DNA from: an uncultured Bacilli bacterium
GTDB lineage: Bacteria; Bacillota_I; Bacilli_A; RF39; UBA660
DNA: 10,357 bases
Reading direction: 5' to 3'
NCBI GenBank assembly: GCA_944363655.1
Contig: CALVUU010000069.1
Coordinates: forward strand, 1 to 10,357
The translations under genes were made by a program, and so were the position numbers. The notes beneath the pieces were generated by a model, which saw nothing but the letters and a program-made list of their open reading frames with translations, had not been told where the DNA came from and did not search any database. How positions within the stretch are numbered: position 1 is the first letter of the stretch; each line of letters starts with the position of its first letter. Shown one piece after another: positions 1 to 5,099 of this stretch.

Positions 1-926
1 ATTGGATATTCTCCAGTTGTTATATATTTATAAAATTCTGATGGTGATAATTTTGCTAGATTCCATTGATATCTATCATTATTATAATAATTTATCCAAT
101 CATCAATTATCTTTTTTACCTCTTCAAATGTTTCACATTCACTTACATCAATTTCATCCTTCATGTGCCCAAAAAAGCTTTCTTGTGGTGCATTATCCCA
201 ACAATTACCTTTACGAGACATAGATTGTCTTAAGCTTTTATCTTTTAATATTTGAATAAAACTATAACTAGTGTAATGACATCCTTGATCACTATGTACT
301 AATGTTTGATTGCTTAAAGATATCCCTTGTTTTTCTATAAGAATATTTACCGTTTCTAATACAAAATCCACCTCAAGTGATTCGCTTAACACATAAGCAA
401 GCAACTCTTTAGTAAACGCATCTAAAATAGTTGATAAATAACATCTTGTATTATTATATGGGATATACGTTATATCCGTTAATAATACCATTCTTGGGCC
501 ATGTTCTCTAAATTCTCGATTTAAAATATTGTCAGCCACATTATTTGTCTGTAGAGCTTTAGCCATTCTTCTATAAGGATTGGCTTTTCTTATTGGACAA
601 AACAAATTATATTTTTTCATTAACCGTCTTATTTTTTTTATGTTCATTATAATTGGTGGATTCATATGGAGTAATCTCATATAAATGCCTCTAGCACCTT
701 TATCATATCCTCGATACTGATATGCTATTAATATTAATTCAAAATCTTTTCTATCACGTTCTTCTAATTCTCTTCTTTTTTCTTCAGCACCAACCCACCT
801 ATAATAACCTGAGCGAGATACTTGGGCTATATCACATAACATTGAAACCGATAGAACATTATTTTCAGATTTTACCATTTCATATATTATTTGAAATTTA
901 TAACTAGTATTATCATTTAATATCAA
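1..926 (-). CDS. IS3-family transposase OrfB (DDE catalytic part), 3' end outside window
   Basis: This is the catalytic integrase half of an IS3-family transposase, which cuts and joins DNA at the IS ends. The frame is open from the orfA overlap to the window edge, about 305 codons, with no internal stop. The DDE residues are visible in LTDITYIPY, VHSDQGCHYTSY and GNCWDNAPQESFFGHMKDE. They are followed by the usual WINYYNNDRYQWNLAKLSPSE tail. The sequence leaves the window at TTGEYP, so only a few C-terminal residues should be missing. The frame has no good start of its own: TTG at 926 and ATG at 878 are possible, but production by -1 frameshifting from orfA near 950 is more likely. All catalytic residues are intact, so the enzyme could be active. 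Confidence 0.93.
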   Translation of the reverse strand, partial: MILNDNTSYKFQIIYEMVKSENNVLSVSMLCDIAQVSRSGYYRWVGAEEKRRELEERDRKDFELILIAYQYRGYDKGARGIYMRLLHMNPPIIMNIKKIRRLMKKYNLFCPIRKANPYRRMAKALQTNNVADNILNREFREHGPRMVLLTDITYIPYNNTRCYLSTILDAFTKELLAYVLSESLEVDFVLETVNILIEKQGISLSNQTLVHSDQGCHYTSYSFIQILKDKSLRQSMSRKGNCWDNAPQESFFGHMKDEIDVSECETFEEVKKIIDDWINYYNNDRYQWNLAKLSPSEFYKYITTGEYP

Positions 927-1321
927 GGATCCTTGTCCTTCTTTAATACTTTTTTTAAGAATTCAACCTCCTGCCTTAAATATAGCATCTCATGTTGCAT
1001 TTGTTGTAATGTCTGTTCAGGATTTAATAATTCTGGTTTTTTTATTTTCATGCGTTTAGATCTTTGATATCCTTCTGTAAATTCTCCTGCCAAAGCTTCT
1101 TTTTTTACTCTCTGAACTATACTATCTATTTGTTTTTGTCCGAAGTAATCGAGGTTATAATTTAATTCTTTAAAGATTGCTCTAGGGCTCATTCCCGCTT
1201 GATACTTTGTCCAAAAAATCTTTTTAAATTCTATTGTAAAAAATATTCTTTTATCATCTACTTGTAAAGTATATGGATTGGCTTTTAATTCTTTTATTTG
1301 TTTTTGCGTATATTTTTTCAT
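923..1321 (-). CDS. IS3-family transposase OrfA (helix-turn-helix protein)
   Basis: A 132-residue protein in the orfA position of an IS3-family element. Such proteins bind the IS ends and often repress the IS promoter. Residues about 25-75 (IEFKKIFWTKYQAGMSPRAI and the following helices) look like a helix-turn-helix segment. Residues about 100-128 (heptad-like LQQMQHEMLYLRQEVEFLKK) look like the leucine-zipper coiled coil that ends OrfA and mediates dimerisation. The start is ATG 1321 with a perfect AGGAGG (1331-1326) four bases upstream. The ORF ends in TGA just after the frameshift site. The assignment is positional plus motif based, and strong because OrfB follows. Confidence 0.88.
   Translation of the reverse strand: MKKYTQKQIKELKANPYTLQVDDKRIFFTIEFKKIFWTKYQAGMSPRAIFKELNYNLDYFGQKQIDSIVQRVKKEALAGEFTEGYQRSKRMKIKKPELLNPEQTLQQMQHEMLYLRQEVEFLKKVLKKDKDP
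925..972 (-). promoter_or_regulatory. Programmed -1 ribosomal frameshift signal joining orfA and orfB
   Basis: On the minus strand an internal Shine-Dalgarno-like AGGAGG (972-967) lies exactly 10 nt before the slippery heptamer A AAA AAA (956-950). The heptamer is in the correct phase for orfA, which reads TTA AAA AAA GTA. A small hairpin with stem AAGGA/TCCTT (940-925) follows about 9 nt later. A -1 slip moves orfA ribosomes directly into the orfB frame. This three-part layout is the same as at dnaX and several IS3-family elements. Confidence 0.85.
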
Positions 1322-1341
1322 AACTCCTCCTATGGTATATA

Positions 1342-1369
1342 ATTATATTAACACCATAAGAGCTGTTAA
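1342..1369 (-). promoter_or_regulatory. IS promoter with overlapping dyad
   Basis: The -35 is TTAACA (1369-1364), the spacer is 16 bp and the -10 is a perfect TATAAT (1347-1342), placing the start near 1335, about 14 nt before the orfA ATG. The -35 is also one arm of an inverted repeat, TTAACA-N10-TGTTAA (1348-1369), which fills the spacer. This could be an operator, for example for OrfA. The promoter is well supported; the operator role is inference. Confidence 0.6.
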
Positions 1370-1373
1370 TAAA

Positions 1374-2273
1374 TTAAAATACCCATATTTTTGTGTCTAC
1401 AATTAAGGTTTCTATACCTTCTTGGTATGTCCATTTTATTGGATACCTTCTTCTAATTGTGTCCACACTTATGGGTACATTATAGTCCACACTTATGGGT
1501 ACATTATAACTAATTCCTTGACTTATTCCTTGAGTTATGCCCTCACTAATACCTTGTTCAACGCCTTCATTAAATGCCATTTCTTTTTCAGTATTATAAA
1601 GCATCTCTTTTTCTTCCTCTTCGGTGTATGGATATATAAATGTATCTTCACTAAACTTCATTAATGCATCACCATATTCCTTTACTATTTCATCGTCTGG
1701 AAAAAAGTCTTTTAATTCTTCTAATGTCATATCTAACATTAGTAAATACTTATATTCCTCTAACTTACCCTTATCATAGCAAAATTTCTTTATGTTGTCT
1801 ATAAAAACATCATATGATGCTAAATTTTTTATTATGTGTCCATGAGCATTTCCAAATCTATTTTCTAATATTAATTCATCTGTTTTGATATCATTCTTAC
1901 CAAAATTTAAATTTATTTGAATTATATCAGTAACTAAATCATATATCTTTTTTCCTTCATTATTGGTTGTAACAGAATACCTATTAAACAATGCTACTAA
2001 ATAAACAAAATTTCGAAAATATTTAGCATATGTATAATCATTAGTATTTACTTCTACATTTGCTATTATTCCATCTATTTTGACAATTACATCTACTCTT
2101 TTATTTTTTTCATGATTATTTATTTTACCTATTTCTGTATTTATAAATTCTATTATCTTTACATCTTTTTTTAATACTTGTCCTATTATATTTTCCAGTA
2201 TTTCTTTTCCTTTGGTAGATGATACTATTGATTTAAAACAATTATCATCTGAACCCTTTACTAATTTGTTCAT
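1374..2273 (-). CDS. Rpn-family PD-(D/E)XK nuclease / putative transposase, 3' end replaced by IS sequence
   Basis: Resembles the Rpn family of recombination-promoting nucleases (PD-(D/E)XK fold). The core is visible at KRVDVIVKIDGIIANVEVN, where D61 and the E74-x-N76 pair take the place of the usual D...ExQ. NTNDYTYAKYFRNF follows and matches the family pattern. A C-terminal EQGISEGITQGIS repeat is also typical. I choose ATG 2273 (299 residues) because the run of Gs at 2287-2282 is well spaced for it and too close to the TTG codons at 2279 and 2276. From about residue 256 (position 1508) onward the codons are IS DNA: the 44-residue tail contains YNVPISVD twice, once per copy of the IS end. 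The native C-terminus is therefore lost, but the nuclease core is intact. Some activity may remain. Confidence 0.8.
   Translation of the reverse strand: MNKLVKGSDDNCFKSIVSSTKGKEILENIIGQVLKKDVKIIEFINTEIGKINNHEKNKRVDVIVKIDGIIANVEVNTNDYTYAKYFRNFVYLVALFNRYSVTTNNEGKKIYDLVTDIIQINLNFGKNDIKTDELILENRFGNAHGHIIKNLASYDVFIDNIKKFCYDKGKLEEYKYLLMLDMTLEELKDFFPDDEIVKEYGDALMKFSEDTFIYPYTEEEEKEMLYNTEKEMAFNEGVEQGISEGITQGISQGISYNVPISVDYNVPISVDTIRRRYPIKWTYQEGIETLIVDTKIWVF
1461..1508 (-). repeat. Tandem duplication of the IS left end (2 x 24 bp), with a degenerate third copy at 1391-1410
   Basis: Positions 1461-1484 and 1485-1508 are exact 24-bp tandem copies, each consisting of the 19-bp IS end plus TTATA. Positions 1391-1410 match 1457-1476 at 16 of 20 bases in the same orientation, so a third, degenerate copy lies inside the element. 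The outer copy could be an IS remnant, a slippage duplication or an extra transposase-binding site. Confidence 0.8.
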
Positions 2274-2298
2274 CAACAATTCCCCCTCGTATAATATT

Positions 2299-2340
2299 GG
2301 AAGAAAAACTAAATACCATGGCTTTTTTAGTTTTTCTTCC
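2299..2340 (-). promoter_or_regulatory. Perfect 15-bp stem-loop in the leader of the Rpn-type gene
   Basis: GGAAGAAAAACTAAA (2299-2313) pairs perfectly with 2326-2340 around a 12-nt loop. It lies between the likely promoter and the ribosome binding site of the nuclease gene. No T-tract follows on the minus strand, so it is not a standard terminator. A leader structure controlling translation, mRNA stability or nuclease binding is possible; its function is unknown. Confidence 0.65.
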
Positions 2341-2350
2341 TCGGTTATTT

Positions 2351-2379
2351 ATACTATCACGCATTTTTAACATAGTCCA
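2351..2379 (-). promoter_or_regulatory. Possible promoter of the Rpn-type gene
   Basis: TGGACT (2379-2374), a 17-bp spacer and TAGTAT (2356-2351) give a moderate sigma-A-like match, 4 of 6 bases in each box. It lies just upstream of the leader hairpin and downstream of the reverse transcriptase terminator, where a promoter is expected. In such AT-rich DNA the match is weak evidence. Confidence 0.35.
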
Positions 2380-2414
2380 TAGGAGATTTTGTCTACTTTT
2401 AGCAAAAAAAGGAG

Positions 2415-2452
2415 AAAAAAGTCAAGTAATAACAAATTAATTAACTTGACTT
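2415..2452 (-). terminator. Intrinsic terminator of the DGR operon
   Basis: On the minus strand AAGTCAAGT (2452-2444) pairs with ACTTGACTT (2427-2419) over a 16-nt loop and runs into six Ts (2420-2415). It is the first hairpin plus T-tract after the reverse transcriptase gene and separates that operon from the Rpn-type gene. Confidence 0.65.
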
Positions 2453-2687
2453 AAAAAAACAAAATCTATTAAAAAGTTTACTATTAAATACTTATAATAA
2501 TTATTGGGTATACATGTATGTTTTTCTATAGTAAAATCATTATAAATAACAATATAATTTATATCATTATTTTTTATATATTTTTGTAATATTTTATCAT
2601 AACCAATTGTTTTTTTCTTTCCGTTATAATCAAAGATAATTATATAATCTCTATATATTTTTTAAAGAATTTATATTTGTTTTGCAT
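2437..2687 (-). pseudogene. Small ORF overlapping the reverse transcriptase 3' end, broken by an apparent 1-bp frameshift
   Basis: After the reverse transcriptase stop there is a second in-frame TAA, then about 74 codons without a stop (2661-2437). That is unlikely by chance in DNA this rich in A and T. The translation looks protein-like (DYIIIFDYNGKKKTIGYDKI, then IVIYNDFTIEK) but has no ATG. A second frame starts at ATG 2687 inside the reverse transcriptase end, reads MQNKYKFFKK and stops at 2640. The two frames meet at a run of six As (2663-2658). Adding one A would join them into one protein of about 83 residues ending at 2437. I recognise no family, and no clear ribosome binding site precedes 2687. 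It could be a decayed accessory gene, a homopolymer phase switch, a frameshift-expressed gene or a sequencing error. Confidence 0.4.
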
Positions 2688-3756
2688 AAAAATACTTATC
2701 AATAAGTTTTAAAACTTTAATGTTATTACAATATTTGTAACAATTAGAATATGTCATAATTGTACAAAATGTTTTATAATGACTAATTCTTTGATTTTTA
2801 AATAAGTAATTTACTTTTTTAATTCTTTTTTTTATTTTTTCTAAATTACTTCTTTTTATTTTAATAATTGTTTTATTATCAATAACTTTAAACACATAAC
2901 CTAAAAAAGAAAATCCTATTTTATTATTTACAATAAAAGTCTTCTTAGCATTTAATTTTAATTCATATTCATTTTCTAATTTTTGAACAATTATTTTTTT
3001 GGCATTTTTTAACTTATTAAGATCTTTATCCATTATAATAAAATCATCCATATACCTGACATAATATTTTAATTTTAAATCATTTACAATAAAATGATCC
3101 AACTTATACAAATAAAATATTGAAAGAAATTGGCTAGTCATATTTCCAATCGGTAAGCCTTTATTCAAATAATACAATGGTACATCGATATTATTTTTAG
3201 ATATATTATATAAAATCTCTTCGTTTACATATTTTTCATTAGTTGTATCTATTATTTTACTGATTAAATCATATTCATAATCATTTAATTTATCCTTAAT
3301 TTCTTCTTTTAAAATATTGTGATATATACTATATAAATATTTACTTATATCTATTTTCAATATATAAAATTTATTATTATCTTTTTTTATTTTATTTAAG
3401 TATTTTTTTACTAATTTGATTCCATAATCAGTACCCATATTTTTTCTGGTAGCAACATTTCTAGGATCCAAATATTTAGTTAGATTTTTTTCTAAAGAAT
3501 ATCTAGTAATAAAGTGATTAATTATTTTATCACTAACATTAAGACTCATCACAAGACGACACTTTGGTTCATAAATTAAAAATATATTATATTTTTTATG
3601 ACCAATTTCCCCATTATTTAACATATTAATTATTTTAGTAATATTTTGCATTTTATTTACTTCAAAATTATATAATCTTTTTTTATTTTTAACATTTTTA
3701 GATATTTCAGTTTCATAAATATGTAATATATTTTCTATGGTGATATTACTTTTCAT
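2671..3756 (-). CDS. Diversity-generating retroelement reverse transcriptase
   Basis: An RNA-dependent DNA polymerase that copies the template repeat into cDNA with errors at adenines; that role is known for the family. It has 361 residues, normal for DGR enzymes. Visible motifs are KIDISKYLYSIY (first catalytic Asp, D136), GLPIGNMTSQFLS (residues about 200-212), YVRYMDDFIIM (YMDD at 235-238), NAKKTFIV (269-276) and GFSFLGYVF (FLGY at 284-287). The GNxTSQ form in place of QGxxxSP is a DGR hallmark and argues against a retron or group II intron enzyme. I choose ATG 3756 because GGAG lies five bases upstream; the in-frame ATG at 3771 has no ribosome binding site. The start overlaps the avd stop by 11 nt (ATGAAAAGTAA), implying translational coupling. 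It is the last intact gene before the terminator. Confidence 0.96.
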   Translation of the reverse strand: MKSNITIENILHIYETEISKNVKNKKRLYNFEVNKMQNITKIINMLNNGEIGHKKYNIFLIYEPKCRLVMSLNVSDKIINHFITRYSLEKNLTKYLDPRNVATRKNMGTDYGIKLVKKYLNKIKKDNNKFYILKIDISKYLYSIYHNILKEEIKDKLNDYEYDLISKIIDTTNEKYVNEEILYNISKNNIDVPLYYLNKGLPIGNMTSQFLSIFYLYKLDHFIVNDLKLKYYVRYMDDFIIMDKDLNKLKNAKKIIVQKLENEYELKLNAKKTFIVNNKIGFSFLGYVFKVIDNKTIIKIKRSNLEKIKKRIKKVNYLFKNQRISHYKTFCTIMTYSNCYKYCNNIKVLKLIDKYFYAKQI

Positions 3757-4102
3757 TGCGACTCCAGGCATAAATCATTTTATTTATTTTTAACAATTGT
3801 TCAATTTTACTCAAACATTGTTTTTCACTTATATATTTAAGTTTAAATGCTCTTTCTAAATAAAAATCAATTTTATTTATTTTAGCAAGTGCCGCAATTT
3901 GATAATTATGCTTAAGTTCAATATCAGTTTCATAATTGGCTTTTATTACTAGTTCTAAAAGTTCTAATGAATCATTATATATTAATCCTCTTGAAACTAT
4001 ATCTTTTTTAGGAAACGTAAGTAAAATTTTTTCTAATCCTAAAATAAAATTTTTAATATTCTTTACAATTAAAAATTTTTCATTATTAGTTGTTTTCTCC
4101 AC
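3746..4102 (-). CDS. avd: Avd-like four-helix-bundle DGR accessory protein
   Basis: A 118-residue, lysine-rich, mostly helical protein of the Avd / four-helix-bundle family. In studied DGRs, Avd forms a positively charged pentamer that binds the reverse transcriptase and template RNA and is required for mutagenic copying. Four helices can be traced: about 8-30 (FLIVKNIKNFILGLEKILLT), 38-56, 62-85 (HNYQIAALAKINKIDFYLER) and 92-115 (SEKQCLSKIEQLLKINKMIY). The size, order and position directly before the reverse transcriptase all fit. The start is GTG 4102; AAGGA lies about seven bases upstream and no ATG is available in frame. It overlaps the upstream gene by 17 nt and the downstream gene by 11 nt. 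Confidence 0.9.
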   Translation of the reverse strand: MEKTTNNEKFLIVKNIKNFILGLEKILLTFPKKDIVSRGLIYNDSLELLELVIKANYETDIELKHNYQIAALAKINKIDFYLERAFKLKYISEKQCLSKIEQLLKINKMIYAWSRNEK

Positions 4103-4463
4103 TTTCTATTCCTTCAATAATTTTTTCTAAATTTTCTATACTAAAATTATTAATTTTATTTTTAATTCTTGTTAGTCTTTCTTCTAATTCATAATTTTTT
4201 AATGCTTCACATAATAACTTATTGTATCTTTTGTTAACTCCTTTATTTTCTTCAATTAAAGCATCTTTTTCATATACTTTATAAGAAAGAGCATTATCTT
4301 CTAATGCACTTTTTACTTTTCCAAATGCACTTTCAGGAAAACCTACTGATTGCTTATATTCAATATATTTATAGCCAACTAAGTGGTGTAATATTAAGCC
4401 ATCATCTCCAAAAGCATTGTAAAATTTCCCAGATTTATAAAGGGAAACATAATTTTTTGTCAT
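4086..4463 (-). CDS. Stand-alone MutS domain-I-like DGR accessory protein
   Basis: A 125-residue protein whose first 66 residues resemble the mismatch-recognition domain (domain I) of MutS. YKSGKFYNAFGDDGLIL (9-25) parallels the MutS GDFYExFxDDA segment. VGFPESAFGKVKSALEDN (40-57), then YKVYEK, parallels the MutS AGxPxHAxxxYLxKL segment. No ATPase, clamp or lever domain is present; residues 70-122 are a charged, probably coiled-coil tail. MutS-like small proteins have been noted beside some DGR reverse transcriptases, so the placement makes sense. A role in handling the TR/VR heteroduplex or binding template RNA is inference. ATG 4463 has AAGGAG about five bases upstream. The gene overlaps avd by 17 nt. 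Confidence 0.8.
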   Translation of the reverse strand: MTKNYVSLYKSGKFYNAFGDDGLILHHLVGYKYIEYKQSVGFPESAFGKVKSALEDNALSYKVYEKDALIEENKGVNKRYNKLLCEALKNYELEERLTRIKNKINNFSIENLEKIIEGIESGENN

Positions 4464-4588
4464 AACTTCTCCTTTTTATTTAATATTTTATAAATATGCC
4501 ATGTAGAGGAGTTACGTATAACCCCTCGTGCATATTTCATGTTTGGATTAAATCCTGGATAATCTTTGTCCTTTATCTCATTCATCAT
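4460..4588 (-). CDS. Possible 42-codon ORF between the TR and the MutS-like gene
   Basis: An open frame runs from ATG 4588 to a TGA that overlaps the ATG of the MutS-like gene (ATGA), a pattern typical of translational coupling. TTAAGG lies a few bases before the first ATG. The predicted peptide is basic and includes DYPGFNPNMKYARGVIRNSS; I recognise no family. It has no signal or membrane segment. The same DNA carries a 9-bp hairpin and sits where the structured 3' spacer of a DGR template RNA would be, so the open frame could be incidental. Conservation at the codon level in related loci would decide. Confidence 0.4.
   Translation of the reverse strand: MMNEIKDKDYPGFNPNMKYARGVIRNSSTWHIYKILNKKEKL
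4506..4527 (-). ncRNA. Tetraloop hairpin in the TR 3' spacer RNA
   Basis: On the minus strand GAGGGGTTA (4527-4519), loop TACG (4518-4515) and TAACTCCTC (4514-4506) form a 9-bp stem with one G-U pair. The loop is of the stable UNCG class. It lies about 100 nt 3' of the TR. In the Bordetella phage DGR the roughly 140-nt spacer 3' of the TR folds and is needed for cDNA priming, so this may be part of an equivalent RNA. That link is inference. Confidence 0.5.
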
Positions 4589-4626
4589 AAAACCTTAATC
4601 TTATCATTCTAGAACTATAAAGGTCT

Positions 4627-4726
4627 CGGGCGCACCGCATTCGTATTGTTCACGTTGTTGTTGTTGACATTGCCTGTGTTGTTCACGTTGAACGCATTAT
4701 TAGAATTGTCCGACCTGCGGGAAATT
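4627..4726 (-). repeat. DGR template repeat (TR)
   Basis: A 100-nt noncoding copy of the 3' part of the target gene. On the minus strand it begins AATTTCCCGCAGGTCGG and ends GCGGTGCGCCCG. Read in the VR frame it contains 14 Asn codons (AAC or AAT), the codon that adenine mutagenesis diversifies most widely; 11 of these differ in VR. Identity stops sharply at both edges. The 12-nt GC-rich 3' block is shared with VR and is the likely initiation-of-mutagenic-homology segment. The TR lies between the target gene and the accessory/reverse transcriptase genes. Confidence 0.96.
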
Positions 4727-4756
4727 ATTATAAGATTACCCAATAAATGTAAGTAA
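4727..4756 (-). promoter_or_regulatory. Possible promoter at the 5' edge of the TR
   Basis: A perfect TATAAT (4732-4727) abuts the TR, with a weak -35 TTACTT (4756-4751) 18 bp upstream. Transcription would begin within the first bases of the TR and could make TR RNA and the accessory/reverse transcriptase mRNA independently of the target gene. TATAAT is common in such AT-rich DNA, and known TR RNAs extend somewhat upstream of the TR, so this is weak. Confidence 0.25.
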
Positions 4757-4808
4757 TTAATATAAATCACTACATTTAATTTTTGATGCCAGAAAAGAAA
4801 CCAGCATC
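4744..4808 (-). repeat. Hairpin module, copy 1 (5' of the TR)
   Basis: It combines an 8-bp stem TAAATGTA/TACATTTA (4744-4751 with 4771-4778) and a 24-nt motif, GATGCCAG through CCAGCATC (4785-4808), whose ends pair over five bases. A second copy lies at 4859-4921; the two share CACTACATTTAATTT and 23 of the 24 bases of the GATGCC motif. The module is noncoding and lies just 5' of the TR in transcription order. Confidence 0.7.
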
Positions 4809-4858
4809 TAATTTATTTTTGGAGAGGGATTACAATAATATTATTGCTTTTACATTAG

Positions 4859-4921
4859 AATTAAATGTGAACCACTACATTTAATTTATACTATTTCGAT
4901 GCCAGAAAGGAAACCAGCATC
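4859..4921 (-). repeat. Hairpin module, copy 2
   Basis: A perfect 10-bp stem AATTAAATGT/ACATTTAATT (4859-4868 with 4877-4886) encloses an 8-nt loop. The 24-nt GATGCC...GCATC motif follows (4898-4921), here with a sixth C-G pair on the outside. It is homologous to copy 1 and about 113 bp from it. Base differences outside the stems with pairing kept suggest a folded RNA or a protein-binding dyad. Confidence 0.7.
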
Positions 4922-4939
4922 GTATCAATTTATATTGCT

Positions 4940-5099
4940 ACATATTGGCGTCCCACCTGCCACTTCTGCACTTGCGCGCAGTAGCGGCTAGTCCAAATAT
5001 GCATCAATCTATTTCTTCAACCTTTACCGTTCATAGCAAAAGTTTGCCCCGCTCGCCTCGCACCGTAAAGGCGCGAAGACGAGCATATTTGCATCGCCC
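4940..5099. other. GC-rich structured island after the target gene; no gene seen
   Basis: The DNA between the target stop codon and the hairpin modules is much richer in G and C than its surroundings: 5041-5100 is about 62% GC. It carries nested inverted repeats: CAAATATGC (4994-5002) with GCATATTTG (5083-5091), CCTTTAC (5021-5027) with GTAAAGG (5065-5071), and the hairpin at 5051-5084. No intrinsic terminator follows the target gene, so transcripts may run from the target gene into the TR. The composition suggests foreign origin or structural constraint. Confidence 0.55.
5051..5084. repeat. Long imperfect hairpin downstream of the target gene
   Basis: GCTCGCCTCGCACC (5051-5064) pairs with GGCGCGAAGACGAGC (5070-5084). 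There are about 12 base pairs with two mismatches, one bulged A and a GTAAA loop. It lies 16 bp past the target stop codon. There is no T-tract on either side, so it is not a standard terminator. Confidence 0.55.

Larger units (their letters stand above)
1..1503 (-). mobile_element. IS3-family insertion sequence, left end and both ORFs, right end outside window
   Basis: An insertion sequence read on the minus strand. Its left terminus is near 1503 (or 1479), where a 19-bp end beginning TGTACCCATAAGTG occurs twice in tandem. It contains a promoter, orfA, a -1 frameshift signal and orfB with a complete DDE catalytic set. The right terminal repeat lies beyond position 1, so target-site duplication cannot be checked. 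The IS cuts into the 3' end of the neighbouring Rpn-type nuclease gene. The family call rests on the two-ORF layout and the orfB motifs; I do not assign a named IS. Confidence 0.9.

Noticed and set aside
722..907. Plus-strand open frames at 2-223, 722-907, 1422-1664 and 3936-4130
   Set aside because: Each lies opposite a strongly supported minus-strand gene and has no recognisable protein features.
924..935. 12-bp palindrome CAAGGATCCTTG at the orfA end as an operator or restriction-linked site
   Set aside because: It overlaps the stop of orfA and the frameshift hairpin, which explains the symmetry better.
2274..2279. TTG codons at 2279 or 2276 as start of the Rpn-type gene
   Set aside because: They lie almost on top of the G-rich ribosome binding site; ATG 2273 is spaced correctly.
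2671..3771. Reverse transcriptase starting at ATG 3771, five codons upstream
   Set aside because: No ribosome binding site precedes it, while GGAG is well placed for ATG 3756, which gives the usual short overlap with avd.
2671..4102. Retron or group II intron reverse transcriptase
   Set aside because: The GNMTSQ motif, the Avd-like neighbour and a TR/VR pair with adenine-only changes identify a DGR. No intron maturase or endonuclease domain and no retron-type msr/msd are seen.
4744..4921. CRISPR array
   Set aside because: Only two diverged copies with internal hairpins and no constant repeat/spacer rhythm or cas genes.
5051..5084. Intrinsic terminator of the target gene
   Set aside because: The hairpin is strong but no run of Ts follows on either strand.
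5017..5094. A 25-codon minus-strand ORF in the GC-rich island
   Set aside because: It is short, its only G-rich stretch is too close to the ATG, and the sequence is better explained by overlapping inverted repeats.
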